64,000 nucleotides of DNA, from contig NZ_JALPVJ010000012.1 in the NCBI RefSeq assembly GCF_023544445.1, forward strand, positions 1 to 64,000. The letters are read 5' to 3'. Shown one piece after another: positions 46,455-57,851 of this stretch. Made by a program: the position numbers and the translations under genes. How positions within the stretch are numbered: the stretch's first letter is position 1; every line of letters begins with the position of its first letter. This stretch comes from Actinoplanes sp. M2I2. GTDB taxonomy: Bacteria; Actinomycetota; Actinomycetes; Mycobacteriales; Micromonosporaceae. The notes beneath the pieces were generated by a model, which did no database searches, was not told the origin of the DNA, and saw only the letters and a list, made by a program, of their open reading frames with translations.

Positions 46455-47092
46455 CCCGGGTGCTGATCGTGGACGACGACGACCTGATCCGTGCCGGGCT
46501 GAGCGCGGTGCTGGGCGCCACCGGCGACATCACGGTCGTGGGCGAGGCGACCGACGGCGACGAGGTCGTGCCCCAGTCCGTCCGGCTGCGGCCCGACGTG
46601 GTTCTCATGGACGTGCGGATGCCCCGCATCGACGGGCTGCAGGCCACCCGGTTGCTGCTGGAGCGCTTCGACGACCCGCCCCGCGTGCTTGTGCTGACGA
46701 CCTTCGAGAACGACGAGTACGTGTACGAGGCGCTGGCCGCCGGGGCGAGCGGTTTCCTGCTCAAGCGGGCCCGGCCCGAGCGGATAGCCGAGGCCGTGCG
46801 CCTGGTCGCCCGGGGCGACTCGCTGCTCTTCCCGGCGGCCGTACGCCGGCTGGCCGCCGCCCACCACCGCCCGGCCGGGGGCCGGCTGCCCGGCGCCCGG
46901 CTGACCGAGCGGGAGGCCGAGGTGCTGGCGCTGATGGCCGAGGGCCTGTCCAACGCCGAGATCGCCGACCGCCTGGTGCTCGGGGTCGAGACGATCAAGA
47001 CCCACGTCGGCAGCGTGCTCGGCAAGCTCGGGGTCCGCGACCGCACGCAGGCCGTCGTCACCGCGTACCGCACCGGTTTCATCAAGCCCTGA
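46451..47092 (+). CDS. NarL-family response regulator
   Basis: A 213-residue regulator, partner of the upstream kinase. The receiver has the acidic group in VLIVDDDD, the phospho-acceptor in VVLMDVRMP, T in VLVLTTF and K in FLLKRARP. The LuxR-type helix-turn-helix is LTEREAEVLALMAEGLSNAE then ETIKTHVGSVLGKLGVRD. Unlike the response regulator at 18771 it has normal length. The downstream membrane protein gene, 78 nt away, is a likely target or signalling partner. Confidence 0.95.
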   Translation: MTRVLIVDDDDLIRAGLSAVLGATGDITVVGEATDGDEVVPQSVRLRPDVVLMDVRMPRIDGLQATRLLLERFDDPPRVLVLTTFENDEYVYEALAAGASGFLLKRARPERIAEAVRLVARGDSLLFPAAVRRLAAAHHRPAGGRLPGARLTEREAEVLALMAEGLSNAEIADRLVLGVETIKTHVGSVLGKLGVRDRTQAVVTAYRTGFIKP

Positions 47093-47170
47093 CCCCGCTC
47101 CCCCGCACGGGGGAGACGGTTCCCTCGCGGCCGGGATCCAGCAAGCCCGCGTCTCCGCGATCGTCGGGGT

Positions 47171-48238
47171 ATGACGAACACGGCACAGAAGCTGGCGGCC
47201 GGATGGGCCGCCCTCTACGGCACCGTCGCGCTGGTCTGGACAGTGACCGGCGCCGGCTTCCCCTACGGCCCCGGCAACAAGACCGGTGACGCGAGCCCGC
47301 TGCGAGCCCTGTCCCCCGAGATCGGCGCGCCCCTGTTCGCCGGCGTCCTGCTGGTGGCCGCGGTCGTCCTGCTGGGCCTGAGCGGGGGCCGGCCGCCGCG
47401 GGCGCTCCGGATCGCGATGCTCACCTATGTCGGGCTGGTCGCCACCGTCCTGCTCGTGGTGCTGCCGGACGTGCGGCTGCTCACGCTGGCCGGCTACCTG
47501 CCGATGCTGATCGTCGGGCTCCCGTTCGGCTGGCCGCCGGTCGACTACGCCGACATCTTCACCTGGACCCTGGCCAACCAGGCGTTCGCCGTGCTGGGTG
47601 GCCTGCTGCTGGCCCGGGCGGCGCTGCGGGCGCACTTCGGCGCCACGGGCGCCTGCGAGGACTGCGGCCGGAGCGCCCGGGGCCGGAACTGGACATCGCG
47701 CGAGTCGGCGGCCCGGTGGGGACGGTGGGCGGCCTACCTGGCGGCGCTCGTCCCGGTGCTGTACGGCGTCGTGCGGCTGGCCTGGGCGGCCGGCATTCCG
47801 CTGGGCATCTCGTCCGAGTTCCTCCGCGAGATGCAGGACAGCGGCCTCGTCTGGGCCGGGGCCGGGCTGGGTGCCTTCGCCGTGGCCGGTGCGGTCCTGA
47901 CGCTGGGCCTCGTGCAGCGCTGGGGCGAGGTGTTCCCCCGCTGGATGCCCGGCCTGGCCGGGCGGCGGGTCCCGATCCGGCTGGCCACCGTGCCGGCCAC
48001 CATCGTCGCGGTCTTCGTGATGTCGGCCTCGGTCGCCTTCTTCTCCCAGGCCGGCGCCTTCGCCGAGATGGTGGTGCACGGTCTCGCCGCCGCACCGATC
48101 CTGACCTGGCCGATCTGGAGCGTGGCGCTGGGCGCGGCGACCCTCGGCTACCACCTGCGGCGGCGTCCGGCCTGCGGCGTGTGCGGCCGCGGCGACGCCG
48201 GCGCGCAACCGCCGGAAAGGCTGTCCCCTGCGGTGTGA
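47171..48238 (+). CDS. Polytopic membrane protein with two CxxC pairs
   Basis: A 355-residue protein with about eight transmembrane helices. Two cysteine pairs, CEDCGR (about 161) and CGVCGRG (about 336), lie in soluble loops and could form one zinc site or be redox active. Homologues often follow two-component systems in actinobacteria and are annotated only as membrane proteins. It is co-directional with the kinase-regulator pair. No transport motif is seen. Confidence 0.75.
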   Translation: MTNTAQKLAAGWAALYGTVALVWTVTGAGFPYGPGNKTGDASPLRALSPEIGAPLFAGVLLVAAVVLLGLSGGRPPRALRIAMLTYVGLVATVLLVVLPDVRLLTLAGYLPMLIVGLPFGWPPVDYADIFTWTLANQAFAVLGGLLLARAALRAHFGATGACEDCGRSARGRNWTSRESAARWGRWAAYLAALVPVLYGVVRLAWAAGIPLGISSEFLREMQDSGLVWAGAGLGAFAVAGAVLTLGLVQRWGEVFPRWMPGLAGRRVPIRLATVPATIVAVFVMSASVAFFSQAGAFAEMVVHGLAAAPILTWPIWSVALGAATLGYHLRRRPACGVCGRGDAGAQPPERLSPAV

Positions 48239-48514
48239 CCTGCACCACGGGCCGTCGGCTGAGCTTGTGCGGTGTGGCCCTCGCCCGCAGCAAGTCCGGC
48301 GTTTCGCCGGCCGAACGGTCGACGCCCGGGCCGGGACACCCGGGTCCCGGAGGGTGGCCTGTGATCATCGCCGCAGCCTCGGCGAGCGGGCGCGGCTTGA
48401 CCAGGCCAGATCCGGCGAGCACCCGCGCCGGCGCCCTCCCCGGTCCGTGATCGACCTGGATACGCGCTGGTCAGTGCTTGTCGGAGCCCTCAAAACCGAG
48501 GCATGCTACTTGCC

Positions 48515-48706
48515 ATGGACTACGAATACGCGCCGCTGCGGTTGCCCTCGAATGTCGATCGGTTGACCGCCGCGGCGCAGCTCGCCATTCAGGCGGAGTT
48601 CTCGGGGTGGGAGCTGGCCCGCGTCCAGCTCTTCCGGGACGGCACCCGCAAGGTGATGCTCCGCCGCCGTGTTCAGCCCAGCCCGCAGCCGGGTCTGAGC
48701 TACTGA
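48515..48706 (+). CDS. DUF5703 family small protein
   Basis: A 63-residue protein, MDYEYAPLRLPSNVDRLTAA, then FSGWELARVQLFRDGTRKVMLRRR. This pattern fits the actinobacterial DUF5703 family. The ATG at 48515 fits the family start better than the in-frame ATG at 48503. The function is unknown. It is followed by a perfect palindrome terminator. Confidence 0.78.
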   Translation: MDYEYAPLRLPSNVDRLTAAAQLAIQAEFSGWELARVQLFRDGTRKVMLRRRVQPSPQPGLSY

Positions 48707-48736
48707 GAAGGGCCCGTCCGATCGGACGGGCCCTTC
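48707..48736. terminator. Bidirectional terminator, 30-bp perfect palindrome
   Basis: GAAGGGCCCGTCCGA followed directly by its exact reverse complement, between two convergent genes. A hairpin would need a small loop at the centre. Confidence 0.75.
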
Positions 48737-48752
48737 CTGGTCACGCCCTCGG

Positions 48753-49445
48753 TCAGTGCTGGTGGTTGTGCCCGGCGTGATCGTGGTCGTGCTCGTCCTC
48801 GTCCTCGTCGGGCAGGAACGGGTGCTCGTCGAGACGGCCGACCAGCAGGTCGCCCTGCTTCGGGGCGAACGGGCCGTCGCCGTCGGCGTCCTCGAACTCG
48901 TCGAGGTCGAGCGGCTCGGCGATCTCGGTGACCGTGAGCAGGCCGTCCAGCGGCTCCAGCTCGGGCAGGTCGAGCGACGACAGCGAACCGTCGCCGGCCT
49001 GCAGCAGCTCGAGCACGGCCTCGCCGACCGTCTCGACCGGGCCGGCGTCCTCGTCCTCGGGGACCGCCTTGCGGCGCTCGTCCTCGGCCCGGCGCAACAG
49101 GGCCGACACGCTCGGCACGCGGTAGTCGCGGCGCTGACGCACCGAGAGCACCTGCGGGTAGGGGTCGGCGCCGTCGGCCGCGTCGAGACCGGCCACGCCG
49201 AGGCCGAAGCGCTGGTCGGCCTCGTTCGGGTCGATCGACTCGACGTCCCACGGCGTCACCTCGCCGTACGCGTCGAGCAGCTTCTCGTCGTACGCGAAAG
49301 AGGCGTTGTTGAGGTCGACATACGCCTGCCAGACGCCGTCGTCGTCAACACGGCCCCCGGCCGCCTTGACCGCCGCGAGATGTGCCCGGGAGGCCTCGAT
49401 CACCCGCTCTAGGGCGACGTCGAGCTCCGCGTTCTGGTCGGTCAT
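48753..49445 (-). CDS. Conserved protein with acidic/histidine-rich tail
   Basis: A 230-residue protein that I cannot assign. The N-terminal half is helical (LERVIEASRAHLAAVKAAGG, VWQAYVDLNNASFAYDEKLL) and contains PWDVESIDPNEAD; the middle is acidic; the last 20 residues are a metal-binding-like tail, DEHDHDHAGHNHQH. The ATG at 49445 has GGAAGG upstream. It lies just downstream of the M20 peptidase gene and may be co-transcribed with it. The tail could buffer zinc or nickel (inference). Confidence 0.65.
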   Translation of the reverse strand: MTDQNAELDVALERVIEASRAHLAAVKAAGGRVDDDGVWQAYVDLNNASFAYDEKLLDAYGEVTPWDVESIDPNEADQRFGLGVAGLDAADGADPYPQVLSVRQRRDYRVPSVSALLRRAEDERRKAVPEDEDAGPVETVGEAVLELLQAGDGSLSSLDLPELEPLDGLLTVTEIAEPLDLDEFEDADGDGPFAPKQGDLLVGRLDEHPFLPDEDEDEHDHDHAGHNHQH

Positions 49446-49467
49446 CGGTATGGATCCTTCCAACAGG

Positions 49468-50778
49468 TCAGCTGTTCCGGAGCAGACGGTCGAGCACACG
49501 CACGCCGAACTTTAGCCCCTCGACCGGGACGCGCTCGTCGATGCCGTGGAACAACGAGGCGAAGTTCAGGTCGGCGGGAAGCCGCAACGGGGCGAACCCG
49601 AAGCAACGGATGCCCAGCGTCGAGAAAGCCTTCGCGTCCGTGCCACCCGACATCAGGTACGGCACAGTACGCGCTCCCGGGTCCTCGGCCCGCAGCGCCG
49701 CGCCCATCGCGTCGACGAGCGCGCCGTCGAACGAGGTCTCCACGGCGGGCTGCTGGTGCACGTGCTCGATCTCGATGTCGGGCCCGATCAGCTCCCGCAT
49801 CGCGGCCAGGAACGAGTCGGCCTCGCCGGGCAGCGTGCGGCAGTCGATGGTGGCCGACGCCCGGCCCGGGATGACGTTGTCCTTGTAGCCGGCCTCGAGA
49901 CGGGTCGGGTTGGCCGTGTTGCGGATGGTCGCGCCGATCAGGTTGGCGATCGGGCCCAATTTGGCGATCGCCGGCTCGGGCTCGGCCGGGTCGACGTCGA
50001 TCCCCAGCGCGTCGCCGACCTGCTCGAGGAACGCCCGTACGGTCGGGGTGAGGACGGTCGGGAACCGGTGGTGACCGACCCGCGCGACCGCCTCGGCCAG
50101 GTTGGTGACCGCGTTGTCGTCGTGGATGAACGAGCCGTGACCGGGCCGGCCGGTCGCGTGCAGGCGCAGCCAGTCCAGGCCCTTCTCGGCCGTCTGCACG
50201 AGATAGAGCCGCAGGTCGTCGTTCACCGTGTAGGAGTAGCCGCCCACCTCGCCGACCGCCTCGGTGCACCCGTCGAACAGATCGCGGTGGTTCTCGACCA
50301 GCCACTGGGAGCCGAACTGCATGCCGGCTTCCTCGTCGGCGGTGAAGGCCAGCACGATGTCCCGCGGGGGCACGTATCCGGTGCGGTTCCAGTCCCGGAC
50401 CACCGCGATCATCATCGCGTCGAAGTCCTTCATGTCGATCGCGCCGCGGCCCCAGAGGTAGCCGTCCTTCTCCTCCCCCGAGAACGGGTCGACCGACCAC
50501 TCGCCGGCGTCGGCCGGCACCACGTCGAGGTGCCCGTGCACGAGCAGGGCGCCGCGGCTGCGGTCGGCGCCGGGGATGCGGGCGACCAGGTTGGCCCGCG
50601 TGGGCGCCGACTCGTGCAGCTCGACCTCGAGGCCGGCCTCGCCGAGCTGGGCGGCGACGTACTCGGCGGCGACGCGCTCGCCGACCGTGGTGCGCGGGTC
50701 GCCGGTGTTGGTGGTGTCGATGCGCAGCAGGTCACGGCAGATGCCGACGACCTCATCGGCGGCGGTGGTGGTCTCCAT
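49468..50778 (-). CDS. M20 family metallopeptidase
   Basis: A 436-residue zinc-dependent peptidase or amidohydrolase. Metal-binding motifs are VHGHLDVVPA (first His/Asp), GRGAIDMKD (bridging Asp) and FTADEEAG (catalytic Glu pair), with a dimerisation lid domain in the middle and the late histidine in the C-terminal part. Related enzymes act on N-acyl amino acids or dipeptides (M20/M25/M40, DapE/ArgE group). Two open reading frames follow in the same direction. Confidence 0.92.
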   Translation of the reverse strand: METTTAADEVVGICRDLLRIDTTNTGDPRTTVGERVAAEYVAAQLGEAGLEVELHESAPTRANLVARIPGADRSRGALLVHGHLDVVPADAGEWSVDPFSGEEKDGYLWGRGAIDMKDFDAMMIAVVRDWNRTGYVPPRDIVLAFTADEEAGMQFGSQWLVENHRDLFDGCTEAVGEVGGYSYTVNDDLRLYLVQTAEKGLDWLRLHATGRPGHGSFIHDDNAVTNLAEAVARVGHHRFPTVLTPTVRAFLEQVGDALGIDVDPAEPEPAIAKLGPIANLIGATIRNTANPTRLEAGYKDNVIPGRASATIDCRTLPGEADSFLAAMRELIGPDIEIEHVHQQPAVETSFDGALVDAMGAALRAEDPGARTVPYLMSGGTDAKAFSTLGIRCFGFAPLRLPADLNFASLFHGIDERVPVEGLKFGVRVLDRLLRNS

Positions 50779-50857
50779 CCGCCCTTCTTACCAGCAAACT
50801 GTGTCGCCTTTGCCGTGCGGGTTTGATCTGAGCGCGGCTCAGGGTAATGCGGCGGCC

Positions 50858-51454
50858 GTGTCTTCCTTGAATCTTCCCCCGCTGCCGCCGGTGGGCGGCG
50901 AGACCACCGGCCGCAACGTCGTCGATGTGATCACCGGGCAGCACCGTGATCTGCTCGAGCTGTGCGACCGGCTGATCGCCGCGCCCGGCGACACGCGCCT
51001 GGCCGGCGTCGTGATCGCCGAGCTCTCCCGGCACCTGAGCGCCGAGGAGCAGTACCTCTATCCCGCCGTGCGGCGCACCGTGCCCGGCGGCGAGGACCTG
51101 GCCGACCGCGAGCTCGCCGAGGACCACCAGCTGTTGGTCACTTTGCAACAACTGCAGCGGGCCGGGAGCGAGAGCCGCGCCGAGCGGGTGGCCGAGGTGG
51201 CCGCGGCCGTACGCCGGCACGTGGACGCGGATGCCGAGGAACTGCTGCCCGTTCTCGTGCAGATGGTGCCGATCGAGGATCTGATCCGCGTCGGCAACCG
51301 GGTCGAGACGGCGGAGGAAGCGGCCCCGACCCGCCCCCACCCGGGCACACCTTCCACCCCGCCGTGGAACAAAGTGGTCGATCCGGCCGTCGCCGTCGTG
51401 GACAAACTGCGCGATGCCGTCACGCGGCGGACCACGTACGCCAAGGATTTGTAG
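50858..51454 (+). CDS. Hemerythrin-like HHE domain protein
   Basis: A 198-residue protein with a four-helix HHE cation-binding domain. Iron-ligand candidates are H29 (TGQHRDLLEL), H58 in ELSRHLSAEEQYLYP, H100ish in LAEDHQLLV and H in VRRHVDADAEELLP, with the acidic residues of each helix. Such proteins bind a di-iron centre and respond to oxygen, nitric oxide or redox stress. The C terminus (150-198) is a proline-rich linker and a basic tail. GTG start; no clear ribosome-binding site. Confidence 0.85.
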   Translation: MSSLNLPPLPPVGGETTGRNVVDVITGQHRDLLELCDRLIAAPGDTRLAGVVIAELSRHLSAEEQYLYPAVRRTVPGGEDLADRELAEDHQLLVTLQQLQRAGSESRAERVAEVAAAVRRHVDADAEELLPVLVQMVPIEDLIRVGNRVETAEEAAPTRPHPGTPSTPPWNKVVDPAVAVVDKLRDAVTRRTTYAKDL

Positions 51455-51542
51455 GGAAAACACCGGATTCGTTAACCCATTTGTCATAAGTGGAGGATCT
51501 TTCGCAAGGCCGTAGGGCTAGCCTTCGATGTCTTCTTGGTCC

Positions 51543-51548
51543 TAACGT
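51543..51548 (+). promoter_or_regulatory. -10 element of the LysR gene, leaderless type
   Basis: TAACGT lies 6 nt before the ATG at 51555, with no Shine-Dalgarno. Confidence 0.5.
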
Positions 51549-51554
51549 CACGTT

Positions 51555-52547
51555 ATGAACCTGGAGCTGCGGCATCTCAAGGTGGTCTGCGCCATCGCGG
51601 AGACCGGCAGCGTCACCAAGGCGGCATCGCAGCTCGGGCTGGCCCAGCCGGCCCTGACCGCGCAGCTGCAGCGCATCGAACGCACTCTGGGCGGCCCGCT
51701 GTTCGAGCGGGACCGTCGCGGCGCCCGGCCCACCGCGCTGGGCGAGCTGGTGCTCGCCCGGGCCCGGGTCCTGCTGCCGGCCATGAAGGGCCTGCAGGAC
51801 GAGGCGGCCCGGCTGGCCGGGGCGAGCGGGCACGACAGCCTGAGCCGCTACCGGATCGGGGCGGTGGGCGGCCCGATCATCGGCGGCATGGTGTCCCGGC
51901 TCTCCCAGGCCCAGCCGGATGCCCAGATCACCACGCACGCCTCCTACTACGTCGACGACCTGGCCAACATGGTGCTCGCCGGCAAGCTCGACTACGCCCA
52001 GGTGGGCGTGTGCGGCGACGCGATCCCGTCGGCCGACTACGGTCTGGTCTGGCAGACCATCGCCGTGGACGGCATCTGCGCGCTGATGCCCGAGGACCAT
52101 CCCGGCGCCAAGGAGGCCGACGTCGACCTGGCCGAGCTGGCCTCGGAGTCGTGGGTGGCCTCCACCGGCGACGGCTGCTTCGGCGACTGTTTCGCGGCGG
52201 CCTGCGCGCGGGCCGGCTTCACGCCGCGGCGCATGCTCGAGAGCGATGTGCGCGGCTGCCTCGACATGGTGGAGTCGGGCATGGCGCTCGCGCTCTGCCA
52301 GGGGACGTTCCGGCCGCCGCGGGGGCTCACCTCGCGCCCGCTCCGGGGCTCTCCGCTGCGCTGGCGGCTGGTGCTGGGCTGGCATCCCGACTCGATGGCC
52401 GCGCTCAGCTCGGCCAAGCTGATGGTGATGGCCCAGGAGGCCTATCAGGAGGTCGTGGAACGCAACCCCGACTTCGTCGACTGGATGCGCGACCACCCGC
52501 ACCTCGGGGTGGTCGGGCGCGGGCTGGCCGCGGTGAACGAGGCATAG
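51555..52547 (+). CDS. LysR-family transcriptional regulator
   Basis: A 330-residue regulator. The N-terminal winged helix is typical: LELRHLKVVCAIAETGSVTK, AASQLGLAQPALTAQLQRIE, and LFERDRRGARPTALGE. The substrate-binding domain spans about 95-300. Residues C196 and nearby cysteines (GDGCFGDCFAAACARAG) form an unusual Cys cluster that might be redox-sensing (inference). No target gene is divergent to it; the hemerythrin gene is upstream in the same direction. Confidence 0.9.
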   Translation: MNLELRHLKVVCAIAETGSVTKAASQLGLAQPALTAQLQRIERTLGGPLFERDRRGARPTALGELVLARARVLLPAMKGLQDEAARLAGASGHDSLSRYRIGAVGGPIIGGMVSRLSQAQPDAQITTHASYYVDDLANMVLAGKLDYAQVGVCGDAIPSADYGLVWQTIAVDGICALMPEDHPGAKEADVDLAELASESWVASTGDGCFGDCFAAACARAGFTPRRMLESDVRGCLDMVESGMALALCQGTFRPPRGLTSRPLRGSPLRWRLVLGWHPDSMAALSSAKLMVMAQEAYQEVVERNPDFVDWMRDHPHLGVVGRGLAAVNEA

Positions 52548-52552
52548 CGAAA

Positions 52553-52577
52553 GGGCCCGGCGCGGTGCCGGGCCCTC
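52553..52577. terminator. Hairpin terminator between LysR and ClpC genes
   Basis: A 10-bp stem AGGGCCCGGC/GCCGGGCCCT with a 5-nt loop lies between two convergent genes and can serve both. Confidence 0.7.
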
Positions 52578-52590
52578 TCGTTCGTACGGG

Positions 52591-55137
<2,547 letters not shown>

Positions 55138-55268
55138 ACGTCTTCTCTTCTCTTTACGTAGCCTTCGTGCCAGACGGGATACCCGCCGCGCACGCCCCGT
55201 ATCAGCGCTGTGGGCCGGCCCTCCATTCCCGGTTCCCGCGAAAAGTTGACTCGGGTACGCTCAACTTC

Positions 55269-55649
55269 ATGACCGTACCTCTGGTGGTGGTCGACGGGGC
55301 CAACGTCGTCGGTTCCGTACCCGACGGGTGGTGGCGGGACCGCGCCGGAGCGGCCGAGCGGCTGCGCGACGCCCTGCACCCGGTCCTCGCGGCCGGCCTG
55401 CCCGACCTGCCCGGCCCGGTGGAGGTCGCGCTGGTCGTGGAGGGTCAGGCCAGGCAGGTCCCGGCCTCCGGCAACGGCGTCTCGGTCATCCGGGCGGACG
55501 GCTCCGGCGACGACACGATCACCGATCTCGTCCGCGCCTCGGCCGCTGAGCGACGCGTCGTGGTGATCACCGCCGACCGGGGACTCCGCGATCGCGTCAC
55601 CGGTCTCGGGGCCGAAGTGAGGGGTCCCACGAGCGTCCCCCGCCGGTAA
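55269..55649 (+). CDS. NYN/PIN-like domain protein
   Basis: A 126-residue protein with the acidic residues of the NYN/PIN nuclease fold: VVVDGANVVGSVP (first Asp), GSGDDTITDLVR (middle acidic pair) and VITADRGLRDRV (last Asp). This layout resembles YacP/Rae1-type ribonucleases. Actinobacterial homologues are sometimes annotated as NTP pyrophosphohydrolases, which the motifs do not support. It is divergent from the ClpC-type gene. ATG at 55269. Confidence 0.8.
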   Translation: MTVPLVVVDGANVVGSVPDGWWRDRAGAAERLRDALHPVLAAGLPDLPGPVEVALVVEGQARQVPASGNGVSVIRADGSGDDTITDLVRASAAERRVVVITADRGLRDRVTGLGAEVRGPTSVPRR

Positions 55650-55658
55650 GCTGTGACG

Positions 55659-55829
55659 GTGATCGCACGCTTCGCCGCCCGTTCCTGGGTCGCCGCCCGT
55701 TCCTGGGTCGCAGCCCTTGCCTGGGCGCCGGCCATGGGCTGGATCACGCCCGAGTTGCCGCTGTACGGCGACGACCACCGGCGCCGCGACTTCGCGCCCT
55801 CTCGTTCCCTCTGGGGTCGACCTTCCTGA
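55659..55829 (+). CDS. Candidate small protein after the NYN gene
   Basis: A 56-residue frame, GTG start: an amphipathic N terminus with the duplicated segment AARSWVAARSWVAA, then MGWITPELPLYGDDHRRRDF and a basic end. TAAGCT lies 6 nt before the GTG, consistent with a leaderless start. It begins 9 nt after the NYN stop. No similarity is recognised. The tandem duplication in the DNA (CGCCCGTTCCTGGGTCGC) is visible. Confidence 0.35.
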   Translation: MIARFAARSWVAARSWVAALAWAPAMGWITPELPLYGDDHRRRDFAPSRSLWGRPS

Positions 55830-56020
55830 GGTGCGCCGCTCTCCGGCAGGCGCTGCCCGCGCCGGATGAGCGCCCGGTCCGCCGAACCACTACGGCCCCG
55901 GGGCACCCGCCGCCCGATCGTTCCGGGCGGCTCCGACCGCCCGGTCCACCGGGCGCCTTCCCGACCGCTCGCGAGCCTTCGCCGCCCGGTCGGCCGTCGA
56001 GACCTCCGGAGTGAACGCGT

Positions 56021-57223
56021 ATGTCCGCACCATCTGCCGAGCGGGTCGGCGCGCGCGCCGTGCTGCGCCGGCCCTACGTTCCCCTCGTCCTGACCGCGAG
56101 CCAGGTCGGCCGCCTGCCCCTGGGTGCGTCGCCGCTGGCGCTGCTGCTCTTCGCCCGCGAGTCGGTCAGCCTCGTCGCGGCCGGGGCCCTCGTCGCCGTC
56201 TTCACCGCCGGGATGGCGGTCGGCGCCCCCGTGCTGGCCCGGGTGGTCGACCGCTACCGGCAACCACCCGTGCTGTACGGCTCGGCGGCCGTCTCCGCGG
56301 CCGGCTATGTGATCGTCTCGCTCGCTCCCGGCCGGCCCCTGGTGATCGGCCTCGGGGCCGCGCTGGCCGGGCTGGGCACCCCGCCGCTCGAGGCCTGCCT
56401 GCGGGCGCTCTGGCCCGCGCTGGTGCCGCCGAACGCCGTGCACGCCGCTTACGCCCTGGACATCGCGCTGCAGGAGGTCATCTTCGTGGCCGGCCCGCTG
56501 ATGACCCTGGCCGCCGTGGCGATCGCCGGACCGGCCGCCGGCCTCTACGCCGCCGCGCTGTTCCAGCTGGCCGGTGTGATCGCGTTCGGGTGCGCCCCGG
56601 CCGTGCGCCGGTGGCGCGGGACGTCGGTCCACCGGCACTGGCTGGGGCCGCTGCGCGAACGCCGCCTGGCCGTCCTGATCACCGGCGTGGCGTTCGCCGG
56701 CGCCGCGGTCGGCAGCATCCCCGTCGTCCTGACCGGCTATGCCGAGGCCGCGGGCGACCGCTCGCTGACCGGCTGGCTGCTGGCCGCCCAGGCCGGCGGC
56801 GCGCTGGTCGGCGGCCTGCTCTACACCCGGGCCACCCCAGGCGGACCGCGCCGCCTGCCGCTGCTGGCCACGGCGTTCGCCGCCGGTTGGCTGCCCCTGC
56901 TGATCGCCCCGGGCACCGCGGCGATGACCGCGTTGCTGGTCCTCAGTGGGGTGATGCTGCCACCGCTGCTGACGGCCGTGTTCCTCACCGCCGACCGGCT
57001 GGCGCCGCCCGGCACCGCCGTCGAGGCCTTCGCCTGGATCGTGACCGCCTTCAGTGTGGGCAGCGCCCTGGGCGCGGCGGCGGCCGGCCCGCTCACCGAT
57101 GCCGGCATCCGCACCGGCTTCGCTCTCGCCCCGCTGGCCGCGCTGCCGGCCATCGCGGCCATGGCCGCCACCGTCCACACCCGCTCCCGGCGTCGTCCCA
57201 AGTGGTCCGCCGACCCGGCTTGA
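56021..57223 (+). CDS. MFS transporter
   Basis: A 400-residue major facilitator superfamily permease with twelve predicted helices. The loop 2-3 region reads GMAVGAPVLARVVDRYRQPP, a variant of the MFS signature. It probably exports a drug or metabolite. The start is ATG at 56021; a weak GGAG lies upstream. There are no regulators next to it. The end of helix 12 is followed by a short basic tail RSRRRPKW. Confidence 0.88.
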   Translation: MSAPSAERVGARAVLRRPYVPLVLTASQVGRLPLGASPLALLLFARESVSLVAAGALVAVFTAGMAVGAPVLARVVDRYRQPPVLYGSAAVSAAGYVIVSLAPGRPLVIGLGAALAGLGTPPLEACLRALWPALVPPNAVHAAYALDIALQEVIFVAGPLMTLAAVAIAGPAAGLYAAALFQLAGVIAFGCAPAVRRWRGTSVHRHWLGPLRERRLAVLITGVAFAGAAVGSIPVVLTGYAEAAGDRSLTGWLLAAQAGGALVGGLLYTRATPGGPRRLPLLATAFAAGWLPLLIAPGTAAMTALLVLSGVMLPPLLTAVFLTADRLAPPGTAVEAFAWIVTAFSVGSALGAAAAGPLTDAGIRTGFALAPLAALPAIAAMAATVHTRSRRRPKWSADPA

Positions 57224-57586
57224 ACCGCCACCACGGAGTCCGCCCCGACGGCAACGTCGCCCGCGCGCGCCTAAACCTTGATCACCGGGACGGGTGTGCC
57301 CGGGTTCACGGCGGCGGGCCGATCCGCGCTCGCCGGGGTGAAAGCTTGCTCCTGAGCTGGGCCTGCGCTTCCGTCGAGGGGCGGCGGCTGCCACTCTCAG
57401 GATTCATTCCTGTTCAGTCAGCGGTCGGATCTCGGACCGGTCGAGCGGTGGGTGGCGCGGCCGGTACGAAGCTTTCCAATAGGGACGATGGGTCCGCATC
57501 GCCAGGGGGCCGCCCGCACGAACGGGAACGGACGGGGCAGTAGTCTGGCGTAGGTAGTCGGGATCACATAGCAGGAGGCTCTACGG
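57224..57586. other. Intergenic region upstream of the FtsK-type operon
   Basis: 363 nt without a gene. Candidate -10 TAGTCT is at 57541-57546. AGGAGG at 57573-57578 is the ribosome-binding site of the 86-residue protein. Confidence 0.5.
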
Positions 57587-57847
57587 GTGGCCAGTGTCGC
57601 CGAGGTCAAAGCGGCTGTGGACGCTGCACTGCAGCAGGTCACCGAGGGGCAGCAGGCGATACAGGCGGCCCGCGAGAAGCTCGGCGAGGCCCAGCAGAGC
57701 CTGGCCGCCGCGCTCGACGGCAGCGGCAACGACGCCGTCAGCACGGCGCATGCCTCACTGTCGCAGGCCGACCAGTCACTGGAGGACTGCTTGAGCGCGA
57801 CGCTGCAGGCCATCGATCAGGCACAGACCTACACGGCGAACCTCTGA
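57587..57847 (+). CDS. Small helical-hairpin protein (DUF6244-like, tentative)
   Basis: An 86-residue, entirely helical protein: a long amphipathic helix (VAEVKAAVDAALQQVTEGQQ and on), a Gly/Ser/Asn turn at 45-49 (DGSGND) and a second helix ending AIDQAQTYTANL. The size and hairpin layout resemble WXG100/ESAT-6 proteins, but the WXG motif is replaced by GSGN and no C-terminal YxxxD/E export signal is present. GTG start with AGGAGG eight nt upstream. First gene of the FtsK-type operon. The DUF name is from memory. Confidence 0.75.
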   Translation: MASVAEVKAAVDAALQQVTEGQQAIQAAREKLGEAQQSLAAALDGSGNDAVSTAHASLSQADQSLEDCLSATLQAIDQAQTYTANL

Positions 57848-57851
57848 CGAG

